Of a DNA stretch of 40,739 bases, positions 17,054-25,860 are shown one piece after another (the stretch's first letter is position 1; each line of letters begins with the position of its first letter). A program made the position numbers and the translations under genes. The stretch is from Bacteroidales bacterium UBA2714 (lineage in GTDB: Bacteria > Bacteroidota > Bacteroidia > Bacteroidales > P3). The notes below the pieces were generated by a model, which did not search any database, was not told the origin of the DNA, and saw only the letters and a program-made list of their open reading frames with translations. The stretch is from positions 5,806 through 46,544 of the forward strand of contig DEKU01000061.1 of NCBI GenBank assembly GCA_002354035.1, given 5' to 3'.

Positions 17054-17536
17054 TTACGACTCACGGACTATGTCGGCATACTGCCCATGGGTCAGAGCCA
17101 CCAAGTCGGAGGGTGAGAGTTCAATCTGATAGCCAATCTTTCCGGCGCTGACGATAATACGGTCGATGTTTTGTGCCGTGATATGGAAGGTGGTGACAAA
17201 CAACTTTTTCATACCCACCGGCGAACACCCGCCACGCACATAGCCTGTGACCTTGGTGATATCCTTGACGTGAATCATCTCTACGTGCTTTTCTCCCACA
17301 CTCTTGGCACACTTTTTCAAGTCCAGCTCGCAACCCACCGGCACCACAAAGACGAAAAACCCACCACTGTCGCCCTGAGTGACGAGGGTTTTGAACACCG
17401 TGGCCGGATCTTCGTCTAAAAGACGGGCCACGGTGAGACCATCCACCGCCTCCTTGCCATGAGGATATTCATGGGCGGTGTACTCAATATGCTCCTTGTC
17501 GAGGATGCGCATCACGTTGGTTTTATACTCTGCCAT
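17054..17536 (-). CDS. ybaK: Cys-tRNA(Pro)/Cys-tRNA(Cys) deacylase, YbaK/EbsC type
   Basis: YbaK removes cysteine that prolyl-tRNA synthetase has wrongly loaded onto tRNA(Pro). The product from the ATG at 17536 has 160 residues, the usual length (H. influenzae 158). Characteristic segments are YKTNVMRILDKEHIEYTAHE, the catalytic-Lys region TVFKTLVTQ, FVVPVGCELDLKKCAK, TKVTGYVRGGCSPVGMKK and GYQIELSPSDLVALT. An in-frame start at 17629 would add 31 residues not expected in the family and overlaps the promoter box, so the shorter form is chosen. It is convergent with the sigma/CHU_C pair and divergent from the C10 protease. Confidence 0.93.
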   Translation of the reverse strand: MAEYKTNVMRILDKEHIEYTAHEYPHGKEAVDGLTVARLLDEDPATVFKTLVTQGDSGGFFVFVVPVGCELDLKKCAKSVGEKHVEMIHVKDITKVTGYVRGGCSPVGMKKLFVTTFHITAQNIDRIIVSAGKIGYQIELSPSDLVALTHGQYADIVRES

Positions 17537-17598
17537 ACATAAGAGAATGAAAAGTTTAACAGGATGTTCGGCAACGGGTGCCGACCCAAAACAGAGTG

Positions 17599-17606
17599 CA
17601 AAAGTA
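17599..17606 (-). promoter_or_regulatory. Bacteroidetes -7 box for ybaK
   Basis: Read on the minus strand this is TACTTTTG, the same sequence as the dapD box. It lies 62 bases before the chosen ybaK ATG, giving a leader of about 55 nt. Confidence 0.5.
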
Positions 17607-17776
17607 ACAATTTTTTTCCATCTGAGCAAAAGGGGGAGAATCTTTTCCTCTTCCTTTGCTGGAAAAATATCCTTTTTCAGCCTGTGTTTTCTCTCAAAAA
17701 GTCGCGTTACTTATTGGAACTTATCCCCGACAAATGTGAGTCGACGTTTTTTTTCTGATATGTCGAAAAAAAGATG

Positions 17777-17784
17777 TAATTTTG
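17777..17784 (+). promoter_or_regulatory. Bacteroidetes -7 box (TAATTTTG) for the C10 protease
   Basis: TAATTTTG fits TAnnTTTG and lies 46 bases before the protease ATG, in an AT-rich leader. A -33 element is not clear. Confidence 0.55.
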
Positions 17785-17830
17785 CCACGCGAAAAGACAC
17801 AATAATTACACATTCAAATCTGCAAAAAAG

Positions 17831-20230
17831 ATGAATAACACCCCTAATAGCGCCAGAAGGACCATCTGTCTGCTGGCTGCTGTATTATTATGCTGCATCG
17901 GCGCATGGGCGGCCCCCGTGACGGTGGACGTGGCTCAAAAGAGGGCCTCAAACTTTTTGATCCAGCAAGGACTGATGAAAGCGAGCGACACGCTAACCCT
18001 TTATTCCACCAACATTCCTACCGCCACGACCGATACCCCCTGTTTCTACATTTTCAACATGGGCGAACAGGGATTTGTCATTGTGAGTGCCGACGACCGC
18101 TGCACCCCCATCCTGGGCTACTCGACCCGTGGCAGTTTCGACATAGAGAGATGTCCCTCGAACATGAGAGTGTGGCTGGAAAACTATGCCCACGACATTG
18201 CGGCCGGCATCGAGGCCAATGCCCCGGCAAACCCCGAACACCTGAAAGAATGGAACGAGCTGAAAACATGCCACGGCAGCCCTGAAAGCCCCAAGGCGGA
18301 CACCTACTTGGTCCAATCGACCTGGGAGCAGGGCTGGGGCTACAACAACTACTGCCCCTTGATGGACGGGCAGCATGTAGTGGTGGGCTGTGTGGCCACA
18401 GCCATGGCCCAAATCATCCGCTACCACGGCTATCCCCATCGCGGATTCGGCCAGAAGTCATATTCGCACAGCGTATACGGCGTGCAGGCCGTCGATTTCG
18501 ACACCACAAACTACGACTACACCCTCATGCCCGACCACATACGCCGCAGCTCAACCGCCGCGCAACGCGACATGGTGTCGCGCCTCTGCTACCACTGTGG
18601 TGTGGTGGTGAACATGCAGTATCAGCACAGCGGCCACCCCGACGGGAGCGGCTCTTACACCAACCGTGTGCCCGACGGACTGAAATATTTCGGCTATACC
18701 TCCGCCAGCTATTACAACCGCAGCACCTATAACGACGACGATGGATGGTGCCAGATGATACGCCATGAGATCGACAATCTGCGCCCCATCGAATATGCCG
18801 GAGTGAACAGCGAGGGGGGCCACGCCTTTGTCCTCGACGGCTATTCGTCGCAGAACCGTTTCCACTTCAACTGGGGTTGGGGCGGCTATGCCGACGGATT
18901 CTACACCCTCACCACCATGCAGGGCTTCACCTCGGGGCAGGAAATGGTCATCAACATCACACCCTCAGGCTGGGAAGGCACGCTGGAACACTTCCACGTG
19001 TCACCCCAAGGGCATGGCGACGGCACCTCGTGGGACCAGGCCAACAGCGACCTGAAATCCGCCTCCGTGCTTGCCACCATGACAAACCGCGACATCTGGA
19101 TGAAGGAAGGCACCTACTACGGCGACACCACAGCCGATTTCGCCTACTCCCTCTCTGGCCACATCACCATCCTGGGAGGGTTTGCTGGCGATGAGACCCT
19201 CAGCAACCAGCGCGACTTCTATAACCACCCCACAGTGATTGACGGCATGGGACGCCGTGGCCTGCTGCAGACCAGAGGCGGTGGCACCAGTTCCAAACCG
19301 CTTACCATCAATGGAGTGGTACTACAAAACGGCTATTCCCACAGCGGAAATGTAGTGGAGCTCCGCAACAGTTTCGCCACCCGATACCTGACCGTACGAG
19401 ACTGCGTAAGCGACAGCGGAACGGTGCTCTATCTCTATGACGGACTCGCCCGGAGCATCCGCGTCCACAACAACCAGGCTCCCGTCATCTGCGTCATCGA
19501 GGGTGCCACCGTCCGGCAAAGCCTCATCAACAACAACAACGGCCTGGCTGCTGAACTGAGGGAAGGCCGAATCATCAACAGCGACATAGTCAGCAACCTC
19601 GGCACCGCCGTGTTGGTATGGCGGCGCTCCAGCATAGTAAATTCCATCATCTGGAACAACGACACATCACTCCACTTCGGAGTCGACCCAGCCGACAGCA
19701 CTGTCCAGCATTGCGCCTTCTCCGACGACGTAGACACCGCATGGCTTGACTCAACATGTATCGTTCTCGACAGCCAGAACGAAAGTCCCCAAGGGCCTAA
19801 TTTCATCAACCCATGCCTGAGCCGGGGCATTGCCACCTCAAACAACGAACCTGACTGGCAACTGAACCGCGGCTCGTGCTGCATCAATGCCGGCAAACGC
19901 ATACAGGAGAGCATCCAGGACGGCGACATCGAAGGCCACCTACGCTGCCGCCAAGGGTTTATCGATTTGGGGTGCTACGAGACCAACTATCCCGTTGCCA
20001 TTCCCGCCGTCGCTTCCTCTCAGCCCTCCTTCTCCCCCAACCCGGCCACCACGCACATCACTTTCCAAAACACGGCTGATACCGATGTCGACATCTTTGA
20101 CATGACGGGACGCTCCATCCTCCGCACTCACATTACCCCCTCCAGTCCCACTATCGACATATCATCGCTTCCATCTGGAGTCTATTTTATCAAAGCCGCA
20201 GAACACACATCGAAACTAATTAAAAAATAA
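17831..20230 (+). CDS. C10-family cysteine peptidase with beta-helix region and T9SS sorting tail
   Basis: A 799-residue exported protease of the streptopain (SpeB/PrtT) family. Signal peptide: about residues 9-28. A propeptide-like segment follows (about 30-125, VDVAQKRASNFL, FYIFNMGEQGFVIVSADDR). The peptidase domain (about 150-375) has Cys187 in GCVATAMAQ, His331 in GGHAFVLDGY and the FNWGWGG block, so all key residues are present. Residues 385-700 look like right-handed beta-helix repeats (ITINGVVLQ-like turns, RIINSDIVSN, SIVNSIIWNN). Residues 732-799 are a T9SS type A sorting domain (FSPNPATTHITF, IFDMTGRSIL, ISSLPSGVYFIK), so it should be secreted across the outer membrane and attached or released. 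A lipoprotein gene follows 12 bases later. The beta-helix may bind carbohydrate or protein targets; this is inference. Confidence 0.92.
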   Translation: MNNTPNSARRTICLLAAVLLCCIGAWAAPVTVDVAQKRASNFLIQQGLMKASDTLTLYSTNIPTATTDTPCFYIFNMGEQGFVIVSADDRCTPILGYSTRGSFDIERCPSNMRVWLENYAHDIAAGIEANAPANPEHLKEWNELKTCHGSPESPKADTYLVQSTWEQGWGYNNYCPLMDGQHVVVGCVATAMAQIIRYHGYPHRGFGQKSYSHSVYGVQAVDFDTTNYDYTLMPDHIRRSSTAAQRDMVSRLCYHCGVVVNMQYQHSGHPDGSGSYTNRVPDGLKYFGYTSASYYNRSTYNDDDGWCQMIRHEIDNLRPIEYAGVNSEGGHAFVLDGYSSQNRFHFNWGWGGYADGFYTLTTMQGFTSGQEMVINITPSGWEGTLEHFHVSPQGHGDGTSWDQANSDLKSASVLATMTNRDIWMKEGTYYGDTTADFAYSLSGHITILGGFAGDETLSNQRDFYNHPTVIDGMGRRGLLQTRGGGTSSKPLTINGVVLQNGYSHSGNVVELRNSFATRYLTVRDCVSDSGTVLYLYDGLARSIRVHNNQAPVICVIEGATVRQSLINNNNGLAAELREGRIINSDIVSNLGTAVLVWRRSSIVNSIIWNNDTSLHFGVDPADSTVQHCAFSDDVDTAWLDSTCIVLDSQNESPQGPNFINPCLSRGIATSNNEPDWQLNRGSCCINAGKRIQESIQDGDIEGHLRCRQGFIDLGCYETNYPVAIPAVASSQPSFSPNPATTHITFQNTADTDVDIFDMTGRSILRTHITPSSPTIDISSLPSGVYFIKAAEHTSKLIKK

Positions 20231-20242
20231 AACCCGAAAACT

Positions 20243-20710
20243 ATGAAAACAAGAATTGCTATCACCGCAGCGCTGGCCATAGCCATGCTGTCCTCGTGCT
20301 CTACGCTCAAATACCACTATGCTGAGACACGCATCGCCCAGGCCTCTACCGACGTATTTGTCGTTCCCCCCACAGCCAAGGTCGACGTCAACCCCACTCC
20401 CATCATCGACAGCTGGGTGTTTGAAGGCAAGGACCTGCGCTCACTCCTCTCCCCCGGCATCTCGTTGGAGGTCCTCTCTCAAAGGCTTAAAACTGCCGCC
20501 TCCAACAAAAGCCTCCAGAAACACAACGGCGACATCCTCGTTGCCCCCATCTTCGAGGTGGTTTCCGAACACGATGGCAAACGCTACACCGTGACCATCC
20601 GTGGATATATCGGCCACTTTACCGACTGGAACAAGAATACTGAAGACTATCTCGAAATCCAAAAGAGCTATATCCCTGCAAGCCCCGAGGTGGGTGTCTA
20701 CACCCGTTGA
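20243..20710 (+). CDS. Lipoprotein of unknown function downstream of the C10 protease
   Basis: A 155-residue protein with signal peptide and lipobox (AIAMLSSC, Cys at residue 19), so it is anchored in the envelope. The mature part has an alternating pattern with GDILVAPIFEVVSE and RYTVTIRGYIGHFTDW, which reminds me of a small Bacteroidetes lipoprotein group without assigned function. It starts 12 bases after the protease stop and is followed by a terminator, so the two form a two-gene unit. C10 proteases of Bacteroides can be encoded beside small inhibitors, but I see no resemblance to such inhibitors and do not claim that role. Confidence 0.83.
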   Translation: MKTRIAITAALAIAMLSSCSTLKYHYAETRIAQASTDVFVVPPTAKVDVNPTPIIDSWVFEGKDLRSLLSPGISLEVLSQRLKTAASNKSLQKHNGDILVAPIFEVVSEHDGKRYTVTIRGYIGHFTDWNKNTEDYLEIQKSYIPASPEVGVYTR

Positions 20711-20748
20711 CGCCCTTTCGGCGGTTCAAGTGTCCAGATTCCAACTGT

Positions 20749-20786
20749 CAGGCAGACATCACCATGTCTGCCTGGTTTGTTTTAGT
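20749..20786 (+). terminator. Rho-independent terminator of the protease/lipoprotein unit
   Basis: Perfect 11-base stem CAGGCAGACAT / ATGTCTGCCTG with a 4-base loop, followed by a T-rich tail (GTTTGTTTTAG). It is 38 bases after the lipoprotein stop. Confidence 0.85.
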
Positions 20787-20798
20787 CCCTAATGCTGA

Positions 20799-20838
20799 CA
20801 AAAAAGCTGAGGGCGTCCCTTTTTAGGGGGACACCCTC
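20799..20838 (-). terminator. Terminator of the porD-like/aminotransferase transcript
   Basis: GAGGGCGTCCC pairs with GGGGACACCCTC with one mismatch. On the minus strand the stem is followed after AGC by six T residues. It lies 36 bases beyond the aminotransferase stop. Confidence 0.75.
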
Positions 20839-20873
20839 GCTCCTATGAAAAACATTATTCCAAGCTTTATAAA

Positions 20874-22193
20874 CTATAAAGCCACAGGATGGTCGGCATG
20901 GAATTTCTCCAAACGCTCTTTCAGGTCGGGGAACTGGTCGCGCAACACTAAGGCCACACATGCACGGATGCCCTGCTTGTGGCTGCCCGTGATATCGAGC
21001 GAGATGGCGCTGATGCCGTAGCGGATCAACTCGTTGAGGAGGTCGATTCCTCCCATGCCGGGATAGCAGAAGGTGAAGTAGAAACCGTCGCCCACGTCCT
21101 CGTCCATGTCTTTGTCGTAGACGATATAGAAGCCGTTGTCGGTGAACATCTTCTTCATAATCTTGGCTTTTTCGCCATACTCCTTGATGTCCTTGACGAA
21201 GTTGAAAGTACCATCGTTGGCGCCTTTGAGCATGGCTGCCATGGCATACTGCACGGAGTGTGCTGTGCCGGAGCTGAGGCAGTAGAGCGTGCCGAAAATC
21301 AAAGCGCGGCCGAGCTGCGTCTGGCTATAGTAGCGGGCCAGGTCGGGGCACTCCATATTGAACAGCTTGGGGCTGCAAATCATCATGGCTATACGCTCAC
21401 CGGCATAGCTGAACGACTTCGAACCCGAAATCATCAGCACATAGTTGTCGGTATACTTGGCCACCGTGGGCTGGTAAGGGGGCTGGCCGGGGACGCTGTA
21501 GTCCTTGCGGAAATCCATCAGGAAATAGGCGTCGTCTTCCAGCACCACCACGCCGTGCTTGTTGGCCATCTCACCAATGATCTTCAGCTCATAGTCGGTG
21601 AAGCAGAACCAGGCGGGATTGTTCGGGCTGCTGTATATGAGGCAGGCCACGTCGCCGTCCTTCAGCTCTTCTTCCAGTTTGTCGCGCAGCTTGTCGCCAC
21701 GGTATTCGTAGACGTCGAAAGTCTTCATCGGTATGCCGAGCACGCGGCACTGCTGTTTCTGCACGGGGAAACCGGGGTCGATGAACAGCACCTTTGTCTT
21801 CTTGGCATCGTAGCGCGTCAGGGTCAAGAAGCTGGCAAAACCGGCCTGCATCGAGCCCACGGTAGGCACGCAGCAGTCGGGGGTGACGTCGATATCGAGG
21901 AAATTCTTCACAAAGCGGGCAGCCTCGTTCTTGAAGTCGGCTGTGCCATAAATCTCAGGGTAGATGGAAGCCACACCACTCTTCAGGGCCTCAATCTGAG
22001 CCTGCACACCCACCTGAGGAGCGGGCAGACCGGGAATGCCCATCTCCATCTTCACAAAGCGCACTCCCGTCTCTTTCTCCACATCCTGAATCATCTTGCG
22101 CATTTCGCGGATAGAGGCCTTGCCGGGGTTGGCAATCTTGTTCTGATGGGCTATCCTGTCGATAGTCTCTTTCTGTATAGGTATTTGTGTCAT
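20874..22193 (-). CDS. Pyridoxal-phosphate-dependent aminotransferase, class I/II
   Basis: A fold-type I aminotransferase of 439 residues from the ATG at 22193. It shows the N-terminal RFVKMEMGIPGLPAP, the substrate/cofactor Asn in YSSPNNPAW, the Asp/Tyr of VLEDDAYFLMDF, and the lysine that would bind pyridoxal phosphate in SGSKSFSYAGERIA, followed by the expected Arg. The substrate cannot be read from the sequence; amino-acid transamination is likely. An upstream in-frame ATG at 22223 directly abuts the stop of the PorD-like gene (TGAATG), but the shorter start follows the A/T-rich sequence typical of this genome and I prefer it. It is the second gene of a two-gene unit that ends at the terminator near 20.8 kb. 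Confidence 0.9.
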   Translation of the reverse strand: MTQIPIQKETIDRIAHQNKIANPGKASIREMRKMIQDVEKETGVRFVKMEMGIPGLPAPQVGVQAQIEALKSGVASIYPEIYGTADFKNEAARFVKNFLDIDVTPDCCVPTVGSMQAGFASFLTLTRYDAKKTKVLFIDPGFPVQKQQCRVLGIPMKTFDVYEYRGDKLRDKLEEELKDGDVACLIYSSPNNPAWFCFTDYELKIIGEMANKHGVVVLEDDAYFLMDFRKDYSVPGQPPYQPTVAKYTDNYVLMISGSKSFSYAGERIAMMICSPKLFNMECPDLARYYSQTQLGRALIFGTLYCLSSGTAHSVQYAMAAMLKGANDGTFNFVKDIKEYGEKAKIMKKMFTDNGFYIVYDKDMDEDVGDGFYFTFCYPGMGGIDLLNELIRYGISAISLDITGSHKQGIRACVALVLRDQFPDLKERLEKFHADHPVAL

Positions 22194-22223
22194 GATATTA
22201 TTATTTATTAAAGTTGTTTCCAT

Positions 22224-23150
22224 TCATTTTGTGGCAAAGCCCTTCAGCTTAGCTGCATTGATGGGGCTCACCTCCTTGATAACGTCATACACCTGTTTCT
22301 GCTCGTCGGCGGGAGCAGGGGTAAAAATACTTACTATCTCCGACATCTTTACATCCACAAACTGCTGGACGCTGAGCAGCCCACTCCGGGCACGGTGCAC
22401 CTGTTGCAGCATCTGCAAGGCGCCGATGATATTTTTGCGGGCTTGAGGCTGGTCCTTGGTCATCATGTCCAGCCCCATGCGGTGATAGAGATAGTATACC
22501 TGATGCAGTGCCGAGTAGGCCGAGTTGGTGTGATTCTCCATAAACCAGTAGCGGGCCTTCTGGCTTTCGCGCCCGCTCCAGCCTTTGTACTGCTGCTGGG
22601 CATCGGCCGTCTGGCATATCGTCCGGGCCATCTCGAAGAAAGGTTCGCCTCCGCTGGGTCCATAACTGTCAAAATATATGCCCAGCATGATATACACATA
22701 ATAGGACAAGGCCGACGACAGGTTGCCGTAAAAAGTATTGGGGTCGTAGTCTAAGGGCTGGTTCTCGTTGTATGTAAAGATGAAGTCGGCCGACTCGATA
22801 TAGTTAAACAAACCTGAGGTATAAGTCGAATTGTAGACCGGACGACGCATCTGGACAGAGATCTGACCCTTGAAGTCGGTGGCCGAGGTGCGCTCGTTCA
22901 GGATCAGGCTCAGCGAGCAGTCTATCCGTTCCTCCGGCTGCATCTCGAGGGTCGTCCAGCGCCGACCATTCACAAAGTCTTCTATGGCCTGCTTCATACT
23001 CTCAAACACCCGCTTGTCCGTAGACTCATACGACTGTGTGGTCGACATCAACTTCTGGTTGTTTACCGATACGGCACAGCGAAACTCTTGGGCACGCAGT
23101 GCGCCCAAGCCTGTAAGGACCAGCAATATAGCCAATACTCGTTTTATCAT
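22224..23150 (-). CDS. porD: DUF4835 / PorD-like protein (type IX secretion associated)
   Basis: A 308-residue exported protein: signal peptide MIKRVLAILLVLTGLGALRAQ, then EFRCAVSVNNQKL, IEDFVNGRRWT, PEERIDCSLSLILNER, a YNSTYTSGLFNY segment, and a helical C-terminal half (ARYWFMENHTNSAYSALHQV, YYLYHRMGLDMM). This matches my recollection of DUF4835, conserved across Bacteroidetes and named PorD for its link to type IX secretion; the exact role is not established to my knowledge. It should sit in the periplasm or at the outer membrane. The ATG at 23150 follows AAGGAGAA, one of few purine-rich ribosome-binding-like sequences here; a TTG at 23162 is an unlikely alternative. It leads the transcript with the aminotransferase. 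Confidence 0.82.
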   Translation of the reverse strand: MIKRVLAILLVLTGLGALRAQEFRCAVSVNNQKLMSTTQSYESTDKRVFESMKQAIEDFVNGRRWTTLEMQPEERIDCSLSLILNERTSATDFKGQISVQMRRPVYNSTYTSGLFNYIESADFIFTYNENQPLDYDPNTFYGNLSSALSYYVYIMLGIYFDSYGPSGGEPFFEMARTICQTADAQQQYKGWSGRESQKARYWFMENHTNSAYSALHQVYYLYHRMGLDMMTKDQPQARKNIIGALQMLQQVHRARSGLLSVQQFVDVKMSEIVSIFTPAPADEQKQVYDVIKEVSPINAAKLKGFATK

Positions 23151-23159
23151 TTCTCCTTG

Positions 23160-23167
23160 CAAATATA
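23160..23167 (-). promoter_or_regulatory. Bacteroidetes -7 box (TATATTTG) close to the PorD-like start
   Basis: On the minus strand TATATTTG ends 9 bases before the ATG at 23150, which would give a leader of only a few nucleotides. A second exact box lies further upstream at 23247-23254, so either or both may be used. Confidence 0.4.
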
Positions 23168-23246
23168 CAAATAATATTCGACATAAAAGTTAAAACATCA
23201 TCTTTTCATCCCCAATGGCGTTTGGACGACATCCTTAAAAACAAGT

Positions 23247-23254
23247 CAAAGATA
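23247..23254 (-). promoter_or_regulatory. Bacteroidetes -7 box (TATCTTTG), upstream candidate for the PorD-like gene
   Basis: On the minus strand this is TATCTTTG, identical to the dnaN, queA and gyrB boxes. It lies 96 bases before the ATG and would give a leader of about 90 nt. Confidence 0.5.
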
Positions 23255-23297
23255 GAAGAAAAATGATTTTGCATAACGAAGTATCCAGAAAAAAGTG

Positions 23298-23305
23298 TAT
23301 ATTTG
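23298..23305 (+). promoter_or_regulatory. Bacteroidetes -7 box (TATATTTG) for the AT-rich gene pair
   Basis: TATATTTG fits TAnnTTTG and lies 85 bases before the ATG at 23391, in a divergent promoter region shared with the PorD-like gene. Confidence 0.55.
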
Positions 23306-23390
23306 CAGGTGAGGAAGTAGCACCGAAATCACTATAATACCCTGGCGACAAATATATTAAATATTTTACAAACCTTAAAAAATAACATTT

Positions 23391-24758
23391 ATGAAAAAAA
23401 CGCTATTATTATTAAGTACTCTGTTGGCATTTGGAATGTCCTTGACCCATGCGCAAACAGACGTGATTGCTGACCTTGGTGTAGGAGGCTCGCCTCGAAG
23501 AATTATCCGGGAACAGAGCATATCTTATTATGAGGAATCCAATTCACAAGGATACTTTGCATATTTACCAACATTTAATGTCAACTCATACCGCGTAAAA
23601 GTACCAACATACTGGTCAATAAGGGACTTCCATGTGATAGGTAGCACGGCATATTTCTGCGGTACGATTACGGATAAGAAGATCGCACTACTCGGACATT
23701 TTGATATCAGCAACCTACAGTCAGGTTTAGGTAGTACAACTTTCTACTACGACACCTTAGCATCAATCTTGTCTATACTTAACCGAATAGCTGTCAGTGA
23801 CACCAAAGGATGCATTTCAATCATGGCAATCGGAAGTGAAAGCCCAGGAGTCAATCCCGACATGGATGGGTCAGACAGGGTCTTTTATACGGCAGATTAT
23901 GCTTCATTTCAAAGCTGTATTTTCCATCCCGACAATGGCAAGGAACTGTTTTGGGACGTAGTGGCGACGGACAATTATTTTGCCACGTCTGGAACAATTG
24001 GGCTGGACACAAATTTTATTGTCATGCGCAGTGTGCCGATAGGTTCAGACCTGCCCACATTCCAGAGTGTTTTTTCGACTGCACACATTTACACCAACAC
24101 TAATAATTTTTCCAGCGGAATCCGTGCTTCCAGACTGGGGTTGGATACTATAGCCTTTGCTGCATACACCGATAGTGCTCACATTTCTTGGATGCAAGTC
24201 TTTACAATCAATGTACCGACAGCAATAATGCACCACAATCAGTATAGTGGGATGCAATATGGTATTCCTTCGCATCATAGACTCGCCCCAAGAGATATGG
24301 TGTATCTCCCCGATTCATCAGCACTGTTTGTGGTTGACACAGCACTACACTATTCTCCGAACAATCAAAGCATATTGAAATTAAACCCATACCCAACCAC
24401 AGCCTATTTCCCGAAATTCTATTTTGAAAAGAATTGTAACTCTGCCTTTCATTCATTAGTACCCCTACCAGCCGTAGGATGTATGGCAGCATCTGGTGAC
24501 ATCTATCTGAAACTTGACTTAGGCATATTGCCACCACCTACCCAAATGGATAGTTGCATTGTTGCTTTAATTAATGACTTCTTTATTCAAAAATGCCTCT
24601 CCAACTCACTATCAACAACAGGATTTATTAAAAGATACACCATGTCCAAACAACATAAAACATCCGACCCTGAACCCCTTTTTATTTCGTCACGATGCCA
24701 ACATACCGGTTTCGCTCCATTTCATTATCCCCATAATAAAGACATAGAAAAAGAGTAG
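23391..24758 (+). CDS. Exported protein of unknown function, AT-rich gene
   Basis: A 455-residue protein with a signal peptide (MKKTLLLLSTLLAFGMSLTHA, cleavage near AQT). The body reads as a series of beta strands with repeated phrases such as FHVIGSTAYFCGTI, IALLGHFDISNL and RDMVYLPDSSALFVVDTAL, which suggests a beta-propeller, but I cannot name a family. No T9SS sorting domain is seen at the C-terminus, which ends in charged HNKDIEKE. Sampled stretches have about 42% G+C (25 of 60 at both 23581-23640 and 24061-24120) against 53-63% in neighbouring genes. A related-looking exported gene follows after 58 bases. The AT-rich composition suggests acquisition or relaxed selection. Confidence 0.8.
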   Translation: MKKTLLLLSTLLAFGMSLTHAQTDVIADLGVGGSPRRIIREQSISYYEESNSQGYFAYLPTFNVNSYRVKVPTYWSIRDFHVIGSTAYFCGTITDKKIALLGHFDISNLQSGLGSTTFYYDTLASILSILNRIAVSDTKGCISIMAIGSESPGVNPDMDGSDRVFYTADYASFQSCIFHPDNGKELFWDVVATDNYFATSGTIGLDTNFIVMRSVPIGSDLPTFQSVFSTAHIYTNTNNFSSGIRASRLGLDTIAFAAYTDSAHISWMQVFTINVPTAIMHHNQYSGMQYGIPSHHRLAPRDMVYLPDSSALFVVDTALHYSPNNQSILKLNPYPTTAYFPKFYFEKNCNSAFHSLVPLPAVGCMAASGDIYLKLDLGILPPPTQMDSCIVALINDFFIQKCLSNSLSTTGFIKRYTMSKQHKTSDPEPLFISSRCQHTGFAPFHYPHNKDIEKE

Positions 24759-24816
24759 CCAATATTATTAACAATTATAAATCACTAGTAATTATATTCA
24801 CAAACAACACTACATC

Positions 24817-25860
24817 ATGAAAAACAATACATTATATTTAGCAATATTAATCTCAATAATGGGACTACAGACTCCGAAGGCCATGTCTCAACCAGAGATT
24901 CATTATCCAAATCCTGCATATTGGTATTGGACATCGCCCTGCGACAGTATTATTCAATTCGGATGGTCTAATTACTATTTCCGACAGCCCGGCCTTGATA
25001 ATCAAATATGTTATGTGAAACCTTACGATGCCACTGAGCAATCGAGGACTATTTACGGTGTGGCCCTTAGCCTATACAGTTTTTACGTCGGCGGATGGTG
25101 GGAGGATCGACTGAAACCAATGGACAGGAGGATATCATTGGACATAACGCTATACTCTTTTACACCAGGAGACTCTGTCGTTCATCCGATTACCACCCAG
25201 ACATTTATCGTAGAGAAGGGGCAGTCTCCTGACATAGCATTATCGCTTCCTGCTGCTGACTTATACCCAATATATGAGTTTTATTTTGACAGACCGGTCA
25301 GGGTGGACGGACCTATCTTCGTTGGCGCTATAACAAATGATTCTTGTTCATTGATGCGCACACCCCTTAGGTATCTTTTCCTACTTGGGCATGATGACGG
25401 CTCTTGCTGCATTTGGGGCTATGAAGCACAAGTAAATATAAAGAGGAATGTGTTAATCGGATACGAAGTAGGTTGGGGATGCCCGGGGAGTAATGTGAGT
25501 GTGTCAAATAGAGGATGGGGGGTGGCTGCACCATCCCAGGACACTATACACACAGGCATGGCTCAGGCCATCTATCCTATCATCAAGCCGCAGGGGTATC
25601 TTTCTGCTTTGGCCCTGCAAGAGGGCGGAGATGTGCGCCTGAAGCCTAATCCGGCAAGGACCAGAGTGACGGTGGAGGCTGAACAAATCATACGCTACAT
25701 TGAACTGACAGATATGACCGGTCGAACAATGATGTCGCAGAAATATGACGGAGGTACTTTGTCGGCTACGCTGGACATTAGCTCCCTGCCACAAGGTGTC
25801 TACATAGCGAGGGTGAGAACCGACAAGGCCGTGGCCACACGGAAATTGCTGGTGAAATAA
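24817..25860 (+). CDS. Exported protein with T9SS type A sorting domain, function unknown
   Basis: A 347-residue exported protein: signal peptide about residues 1-24 (ending AMSQ), an unrecognised beta-rich body with many aromatic residues (NPAYWYWTSPCDSIIQFGWS), and a C-terminal T9SS sorting domain at about 270-347 (LKPNPARTRVTVEAE, IELTDMTGRTMMSQ, ISSLPQGVYIARVRT, KLLVK). It should be carried across the outer membrane. The body is AT-rich (24 of 60 G+C at 24901-24960, 25 of 60 at 25261-25320), while the tail coding region is richer (38 of 60 at 25621-25680). It follows the AT-rich exported gene on the same strand with no box of its own, so the two may be co-transcribed and act together. Confidence 0.85.
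   Translation: MKNNTLYLAILISIMGLQTPKAMSQPEIHYPNPAYWYWTSPCDSIIQFGWSNYYFRQPGLDNQICYVKPYDATEQSRTIYGVALSLYSFYVGGWWEDRLKPMDRRISLDITLYSFTPGDSVVHPITTQTFIVEKGQSPDIALSLPAADLYPIYEFYFDRPVRVDGPIFVGAITNDSCSLMRTPLRYLFLLGHDDGSCCIWGYEAQVNIKRNVLIGYEVGWGCPGSNVSVSNRGWGVAAPSQDTIHTGMAQAIYPIIKPQGYLSALALQEGGDVRLKPNPARTRVTVEAEQIIRYIELTDMTGRTMMSQKYDGGTLSATLDISSLPQGVYIARVRTDKAVATRKLLVK

Noticed and set aside
24540..24758. Possible frameshift removing a T9SS tail from the first AT-rich protein
   Set aside because: The other frames of this stretch and the 58 bases after the stop contain no sorting-domain motif, so no broken tail is visible.
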